Source: Leptobrachium leishanense
Taxonomy: Eukaryota > Chordata > Amphibia > Anura > Megophryidae
Reading direction: 5' to 3'
Length of the DNA stretch: 64,000 nucleotides
Assembly (NCBI GenBank): GCA_009667805.1
Contig: RXON01001655.1
Coordinates: 1 to 64,000 of the forward strand
Shown: positions 58,464-64,000 of the stretch, one piece after another
Numbering within the stretch: position 1 is the stretch's first letter
Layout of the letters: each line of letters starts with the position of its first letter
Notes under the pieces: generated by a model
Databases searched by the model: none
What the model saw: the letters and a program-made list of their open reading frames with translations, nothing else
Told to the model about the DNA's origin: nothing
Translations under genes and position numbers: made by a program

Positions 58464-58721
58464 GGCCCCCGGCACACGAGCGTTTTGAGAGAATGGAAGG
58501 AACGTCCGTGAAAGTGGGCGTTCCTTCCATTCTCTGCGCTCAGCGTACAAAGCACGATCCTCCTATGGAGAATCGCGCTTTGTATACTTTCAGCATCCGT
58601 TTAGCTTTTTGACGGGGAGGCCTTTTTCACGTCCGGTGGAGGGCTTTCCCCGTCAAAAACCCACGGACGCAGGGAAGTGCGGGCGCACATGAGGCAAAAA
58701 TACGCTCGTGTGCCGGGGGCC
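58464..58721. mobile_element. Harbinger-type MITE, second family (258 bp)
   Basis: Perfect 19-bp inverted repeats GGCCCCCGGCACACGAGCG / CGCTCGTGTGCCGGGGGCC flanked by TTA (58461-58463 and 58722-58724). The interior has inverted AACGTCCGTG-like and TTTTTGACGGGG words. Only copy in the window. Confidence 0.95.
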
Positions 58722-58724
58722 TTA

Positions 58725-59889
58725 GGCAGCAGCCAATTATTATAGGTATCCTTGTTTCACATTGAGCGCTCTAAGGTCCCCCCCCCCCCCCGATAGCTTG
58801 CGTTTTGGTGGGGGAACTTCCAATATTCAGTAAAAATGCTGAACGACCATTTTTTGCATAATTACATTTAACTTTGTGGGATTCAACAATTTCTGAAGAC
58901 CGATACATACCAGTTTCAAAAGGTTGAATTGAGCACAGGAAAACTCCTAATCTCTGGGACATTTTGCGTTAAATCGTGTTTCCTAAAACCACATTATTCC
59001 CTAATGTTTTCCAGTTAAAAGTTCCTTTTTCCTTCCTTTAACCATTTGTCCTATATTCTGACCAGATTGAAAGAAAAAGTTAAAAGGCGTTTGCACAAGA
59101 GGGCAAAAGGTGAAGGATTATGCATACTCCAGAGAATGGGAGAAGGCCTTGGAACCCTCTACCGTATGAGCGTTCGGATGTCATTTAAATTTTGTGCAGA
59201 TTAAAGAAAAATATATGCAATAAAAGATCAGAAGAATCAAAATGTTCTTCAAAGTAGCAAATCTAATCCCAATATAGTAACCAAGAATTAACATCTAATG
59301 TACTTTGCTAATATAGATTTGAATAGAAAGTACACATTTACCTGGCGATTTGATTATGACCGCTTATTTTAAAAAATTATATATTTATTTATTAGTACAC
59401 GCTTTTGGAATTTATTGAACTTTTTTGGAAATCCAATTAAAAATAAAATTGATTTGGCATATCAACTAATCAGTGAACCTTATATGCATTTTTTTAATTG
59501 GAATAAAAAAAAGGTATATTTTAAGACTGTTTGATTTGATAGTCTTAAAGGCTTTTATTCTTGATTAGGGTTACCCCCTGAGGTTTCAGTCAAGGAAACT
59601 AACCATTATAGTTCAGTTTACTCCAAGGCAATCCATTAGGTTGGGTCCTTACTGTTCTAAGTAACAAAGTCCAGTTTGAATATATAATCTTTAGATTTTT
59701 TAAAAAAAACTATAAAGTGGGCAAATAAAGTCCACTTCTTCCTGAACAATGGTCAACTTTGATGCTAAGGGTTTAGGTGTTTGCATAGAGAAGCCAGGGT
59801 TTTTTAAAATAAAAACAAACCAAAGGGGATTCACAAGCAGCACCTGAACAGCTTGATAATTGTCCATGTTCTTTCTTACATATATTTAG
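58725..59889. other. Probable intron upstream of the POU exon
   Basis: A/T-rich, no repeats with ends and no coding signal recognised. A pyrimidine-containing acceptor region CTTTCTTACATATATTTAG ends at 59889. Confidence 0.4.
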
Positions 59890-60011
59890 CCAGACAACAA
59901 TAAGTCGCTATGAGGCTGGCGAACTTAGCCCCAGTAGTATGCAGAAACTGCAACCGATTATTAGCAAATGGTTTGAAGAAATTGAGTCAAATGCAGAAAG
60001 CCGAGAAGTAG
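59890..60011 (+). CDS. POU-specific domain exon, POU5-like (partial gene)
   Basis: Between an acceptor (ATATATTTAG, ending 59889) and a donor (GTAG|GTAAAA at 60011/60012) lies one open frame reading (S)QTTISRYEAGELSPSSMQ followed by KLQPIISKWFEEIESNAESR. SQTTIxRxE is the recognition helix of POU-specific domains, and KLxPxxxKWxEE is the following helix. The segment is colinear, without gaps, with the POU-specific exon of class V (Oct4/Pou5) proteins and ends at the linker, though loop residues AGELSPSSMQ differ from the usual ALQLSFKNMC. It would be a nuclear DNA-binding transcription factor. The homeodomain and the first POU-specific helices must lie outside the window or be lost. It could alternatively be a decayed paralogue exon; against that, both splice sites and the frame are intact. 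Confidence 0.7.
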
Positions 60012-60740
60012 GTAAAAGAACTAAGACCTAGGTTATTGTTTTAATTAAGTTAAAAAAAAATTCAATAGTTGCATATTTTGATTTTTGTGAGGAAGAGTGA
60101 CCCTGCTTAACAAAGTAAAGGGGACTTGCTGAGTAGTTTGGTTTAATAGGTTTATGAATTAAAGCATGCACCCCATTTCTGTACAGGAAGTATCTTAGAA
60201 AGCTGTGACAGCCCCCCCATACATTTCCATAAGAGCCCGTATAGTATGAGCATGCCATGCTGGCATGGCTCGAGTGCAGCGGTAACGCGACGGAACGGCG
60301 TTCCCGCACTCTTCCCACAGCGGGAACGCATCATGTACCGCATGGTTGTGACTGTGTAAGGACCTGGGCCGGCCGGGCAGACTGCGGTGAGTGAGCTGCA
60401 GCGGAGGAGCTCTCGCAGCCAACATGTGATTGCGGCCTCACACGCTTTGGTGGTTGGCCAGAGGCCCAGTCACATGCCTGGATGCCGGCGAGGTCCAGTC
60501 ACGTGCCCGATGCGGCCGCAGGCACGTGACATGTGTGTGCTGTGTGAGGTCACAGGACGACACTCCGTGATCCCATCCCTGAGTGCAGTGCGACCATCAC
60601 TGAGTCTGACTGTGCGGAGCTGCTGTGTCAAGCCTGTGTCCCCCCCCCAGGTCAGACCCCAGTCCAAGTGAAGAGACGACCTGAAGGTGAAGAGCCACCC
60701 CAACTCCAGCTGCAGGGACCTGTGAGTACTTACCAACGCC
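60012..60740. other. GC-rich, CpG-containing stretch of unknown nature
   Basis: 60220-60720 is much richer in G+C and CpG than its surroundings (CAGTCACGTGCCC, GGCCGCAGGCACGTGAC). The CACGTG words are repeated. Its frames have no known domain. It could be a young non-coding repeat or a CpG island; no evidence decides. Confidence 0.35.
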
Positions 60741-60784
60741 TACTGGGGGAACAAAAAAAAGCTAAAGAAATTAATTTATCATAA

Positions 60785-61080
60785 ATTAAATACATTATAT
60801 TTTTACCTTTGTTCTCTGCCTCTTCAGCTGGACTTGGGGTGGCACAGGTCTCTGCAGCTGGACTGGGAAAAAAAAAAAAAAAAAAAAAAATCAGGTACAT
60901 GTTATAAATATAATTATTACATAAAATCCAGTACATGTTAAATAATTTATGTAATAATTATATATTTATAACATGTACCTGATTTTTTCTTCCAGTCCAG
61001 CTGCAGAGACCTGTGCCACCCCAAGTCCAGATGAAGAGGGAGAGAACAAAAATAAAAAAGGTAAAAATGTAAAATGTAAT
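60785..61080. repeat. ~300-bp palindrome with A-rich centre
   Basis: The arm around CAGCTGGACTTGGGGTGGCA and GCAGCTGGACTGG (60825-60866) mirrors CCAGTCCAGCTGCAGAGACC (60994-61013). Outward flanks ATACATTATATTTTTACC / GGTAAAAATGTAAAATGTAAT also mirror, and inward there are A runs and TAATTATTACAT words. The spacer holds AAATCCAGTACATG. Confidence 0.8.
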
Positions 61081-61113
61081 ATATTATGTATTATTTTTTT
61101 CACTGAACTTTGG

Positions 61114-61182
61114 CAAATCCATTTCGCCAAAAATACAGTGATCATATGATCGTGAATTCACAGTATTTTTGGCGAAATGGAG
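61114..61182. repeat. Hairpin with 23-bp arms and palindromic loop
   Basis: Arms CCATTTCGCCAAAAATACAG and its inverse CTGTATTTTTGGCGAAATGG-type partner (one mismatch) enclose GATCATATGATC. No genes adjacent; a MITE remnant or structured RNA are both possible. Confidence 0.75.
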
Positions 61183-61184
61183 TC

Positions 61185-62415
61185 GCTTAACATCTTGCCG
61201 CCTCGGGACATACTATGCTGTACTCGCGGCAGGAGGGCTTTGAAGATGCAGGGCGTGCATGTACTCATTGCTGTCTTCAAAGGGCCGCCTCAACCCCTCC
61301 CCGCAGCAGGTACGTGCTGTGTGCCATCAGCTGCAGTGGGACGTCCTGAAGTCAGGCCATCCCCCTGCAGCCAATGACGCAAGTCGCATGCCCACTGTCA
61401 AAAAATACAAAAAAGGTGTCCAAAACAAGAGGGTTTTTGATGGATAAATTTTTTTTTAAAAAAGAAAAATTTAAAATATTACGGAGGTGATTACCTGGAA
61501 GGTTTAACTAACACACTTCGTATAAACCTGCTGGGAAAGGATTCCTAAAGGGATTAACCCTCACTATCTGAGCACTGCATTCTGTTGTCACAACAGGGGC
61601 TCTATCACCTCCTTCAAGCTAACGCTAGTGCTCACGTTAGCGCTAGCTTAAAGGCGGTCACAGCGAATCGGAGGTGATCTGTGCAGTGCGCTAACGGGTT
61701 AAAAAAAAAAAAAAACTGTTAGCGCTCGTTAATTTGCGCTTTGTAGCACTTGCTTACTGTACTTTGCGCTCCCCATGTTAGGGTTAGGGAGCACAAAGTA
61801 ATAGCACAGTAACTAGCAGTGGGATCACTTGGTCCCAACACTAGTTAAGAGCTGGCGCTAACGATAAAGTTAACACCAGCATTGAGCTTCTGCAGAATAA
61901 ATTAGCTGCAGCTCAAAACCCCCCAAAAATCACACACCTCTTATCCCGTGTCGAGAACGGAGGCCTGATCTGCTGCCGGTAGCCGATGGAGACTGGGAAT
62001 AAAAATCCCCGTTCTTCCTCTGATCACTCCGCGGATCAGCAGGATCTAGCGAGACGAGAGATCCTGCCAGTCATGTCCTATGGACTCCATGGAGCGATTG
62101 CTTGGGATGGCACGTTAGTGCTGACCCCAGCATCCACGAGCCTAGCAACCACTATGGGCAGACTGCTGGACTCAGTGCCTGCCCCATAATCTGCTAGTGA
62201 AACCTGGACGCAAAGGAGAAATTGGCTATGGCTAATTTTTCCCCTTAGCGTCCTGGTTTTAGCTACAGGCACTTCTGTGCCCCTCTGTCACTTATTTTTT
62301 TAATATAAAATTTTATTTCCAGAAAATGTAATATCTTTTAAAAATTACATTAAGTCAAACGTTTCATCTCGTCTTGAGCCTTTATCAAGGTAAATTTTAT
62401 ATAAACCCCTAACAT
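61185..62415. other. No gene identified
   Basis: Contains inverted GCTAACGCTAGTGCTCACG-like words (61619-61655) and AGCGCTAACG/CGTTAGC words (61690-61730), so probably another non-autonomous element. The frames at 61177 and 61986 have no domain. Confidence 0.35.
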
Positions 62416-62417
62416 AA

Positions 62418-62845
62418 AAAGGGTTAATCAGAAAGCACTGAAATTTCAGTGGTTTCTCGTTCAGTGCGCTTTGGCGATTCCTGTTTGCGGTCCCTGTGGT
62501 GAATTCATTATTCACTGCATGGTAGCCGAAGCGTGCCAAACGTAAAGCCGATCAGACCACCGAACACAGCCGAAGACCGCCGATTAGACAGCTGAATGCC
62601 GCCGAAGACCTTTGATCTGGCTGCCGAAGAGTGTTGAACTGGGAAAAAAGGTACTCTGCTATACTTCTAAAAAGGGGTTTAAACCAATAAAAATGCGTGA
62701 AAAATAAAAAAAAGGTCTATAAAGCATAAAACGGTCTGTTACAGATTAAAAAAATAAATAAAAAATAAGTTTGCTAAAAATGAAATGAATAAATGGTTAA
62801 ATTATTTTTACATCGAATCCTATGGGATTTGCCTGTGTACCATTC
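62418..62845 (-). mobile_element. Diverged MITE family B copy B6 (partial)
   Basis: Contains AGGGTTAATCAGAAAGCACTG, GTCCCTGTGGTGAATTC, CCGAAGA-rich spacer, GTCTGTTACAG and ATCGAATCCTATGGGATTTGCCTG in the reverse order used by B2 and B5. Confidence 0.5.
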
Positions 62846-62877
62846 AATGACTTTCCTTTGTCGTGCATCATTCTTCA

Positions 62878-63025
62878 GACCTCTTAGATTGTAAACTCTC
62901 GAGTAGGGTCCTCTCTCCTTCTGTATGTGTGTAACGTGTATGTATATTTGTTATTCTGTCTCTCCCATTTTACACCGCTACGGGACTTTTTGGCGCTTAA
63001 TAAATACTTGTAACTAACGTCCATT
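62878..63025 (+). repeat. LINE 3'-end fragment
   Basis: TTAGATTGTAAACTCTCGAG, GGGTCCTCTCTCC, then CTACGGGACTTTTTGGCGCTTAATAAATACTTGTAA resembles L2-type 3' ends such as 19565-19690. No ORF. Confidence 0.55.
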
Positions 63026-63172
63026 GTTCCCGTGCATGATTCTTCAGACCTGCCTTAGGGTAGTGGCCCATGTCTCTTAATTTCATTGTGTTGGGAGAAA
63101 TAGATCACTTTCCATTTATTCTTTCAGTAAAGGATTTACACAATTTTTTGTTTGTTATTTATACAGAAATGA

Positions 63173-63437
63173 GCAAACGAAAGGGCAGCATTCTGGATTT
63201 CTTCTCTAAGGCATCCAGTAAGAAATCACATGCTGATTCTGCAAGTTGCTCATCTCAGTCCGAGCCTGTGCCCCAGATGGATGACTGTCTGATGCAGAAA
63301 CTACACCAGCCAGCGCTGGCTGAAGATGGCTGATGTGGCTGAAGATACCGCTGCTGATGTCCATGAGACTGTTCTTTTACCAGAATGCTGGCACCAGGAT
63401 CAGTGGCTAGAATTTTAAACAAAAATACCCTGGGCTG

Positions 63438-63481
<44 letters not shown>

Positions 63482-63853
63482 TCTTTTAGGATGCAAAGTG
63501 TGTCGTGAGGTTAAACACCTTGGAGTATCTGTATCACAGGGTGTATCCATTTCTAAAGAATGGAGTACTGGTATGATTACTCCATATGGGAAAAACGAAA
63601 AAAAGTTATGTTGACCTCATTGCGTAAAAAAATCCATGTGCATAAAACTTCTGAAGCACATGTAAAAGGCAGGTGAAAATTCAAGCTGTCTCTAGAAAGG
63701 AGGTAATGCAAACCAATATTGCAGACCAGCAGAAGCATTAGTTTGCATCCACAACAGAATTCTTTCGCATTGCCTACTATTGTGCGAAGAAAAGCCATCC
63801 TTACAGATTTTAGAGATCTTATTTGCTTGCAAGTTGCAAACGGTACAGACTTA
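63173..63853 (+). pseudogene. hAT-derived ORF related to KIAA1586/ZMYM-type proteins, 5' part
   Basis: Starts MSKRKGSILDFFSKASSKKS (a start typical of this hAT group). After frameshifts it continues with HETVLLPECWHQDQWLEF, a poly(A) run, GLLGCKVCREVKHLGV, SISKEWSTGMITPYGK, SLRKKIHVHKTSEAHVK, FFRIAYYCAKKSHP and CLQVANGTDLG. The CxxC, the GxxxxPYG and the H-x(3,4)-H spacing are those of a TTF-type zinc finger, which binds DNA in these transposases. At least four frameshifts plus the 37-A insertion break it. It is cut at 63853 by MITE M7; the catalytic domain would lie beyond the window. Confidence 0.75.
63442..63478 (+). repeat. 37-base A run inside the hAT ORF
   Basis: Uninterrupted A, exactly where the finger-proximal KG..LGC region should be. 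It may be slippage in an A-rich lysine codon stretch or a retroposed tail. Confidence 0.9.
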
Positions 63854-64000
63854 GGCTAGGGTCAGACGAACGCATTTTTATGTTGTCTGTGAAAAAGTGC
63901 GTTCGAACGAATGGACGTATTTTTTCACAGAATACGTGATAGTGGTCATACGATGCGCATTTTCCGTCCGTGATTTTGTACGGATCATCAATAAAACTCT
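63854..64000. mobile_element. Harbinger-type MITE family M, copy M7 (cut by window edge)
   Basis: GGCTAGGGTCAGACGAACGC follows TTA (63851-63853). The next 130 bp match M1 (GTGCGTTCGAACG, TTTTTTCACAGAATACG, GGTCATACGATGCGC). The right end is outside the window. Confidence 0.9.

Overview
The window looks like repeat-dense vertebrate nuclear DNA, most likely from an amphibian; this is inferred from the element mix, not from a species-diagnostic gene. There are no bacterial features (no operons, ribosome binding sites or tRNA/rRNA operons). Nearly every long reading frame is a transposable-element gene or a shadow of a tandem repeat. The one clear host-type coding segment is a 122-bp exon (59890-60011, + strand) with intact splice signals, encoding the second half of a POU-specific domain and colinear with class V (POU5/Oct) proteins. 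Much of the window may be intron or intergenic DNA around that gene.

Layout. 1-11.8 kb: a MITE is split by a long inverted-repeat insertion that carries a nearly intact Tc1 element. A Helitron-like 5' end with a chain of GC-rich hairpins follows, then a 1.6-kb G-rich 21-27-bp minisatellite and a fragment of an SGNH-hydrolase-like ORF between two 96-bp direct repeats. 11.8-18.1 kb: a hAT MITE filled with smaller MITEs, a Penelope-like (PLE) reverse-transcriptase pseudogene interrupted by a pure (GT)69 tract, and a 1.2-kb minisatellite whose unit resembles the RFX X-box. 19.1-44.9 kb: a Russian-doll stack. An interspersed repeat is split by a MITE, that MITE by an L2-like LINE, the LINE by a 22.8-kb Harbinger-type element, and the Harbinger by a BED-finger hAT and by a young Gypsy element. 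The hAT is split by a palindromic insertion with hammerhead-ribozyme-like motifs, itself split again. 45-57 kb: more MITEs, a tRNA-derived SINE, an L1/Tx1-like LINE end, a second and internally deleted copy of the hAT, and PLE-like fragments. 57-64 kb: sparse repeats, the POU exon, a GC-rich palindromic area, and a hAT pseudogene related to KIAA1586/ZMYM-type proteins.

How the parts relate. Target-site duplications and shared flanks let insertions be ordered. The Harbinger-type element seems to have carried a Myb/SANT-like gene, a DDE transposase and a MADF-BESS gene. Its transposase lies antisense inside the MADF-BESS intron, which is an unusual arrangement. All transposase and reverse-transcriptase genes here are broken; the Tc1 and Gypsy copies are closest to intact. 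The strongest candidates for something new are the inverted hammerhead-like motifs (24.5-24.8 kb), the three-gene Harbinger, the X-box-like minisatellite and the hairpin-chain Helitron end.
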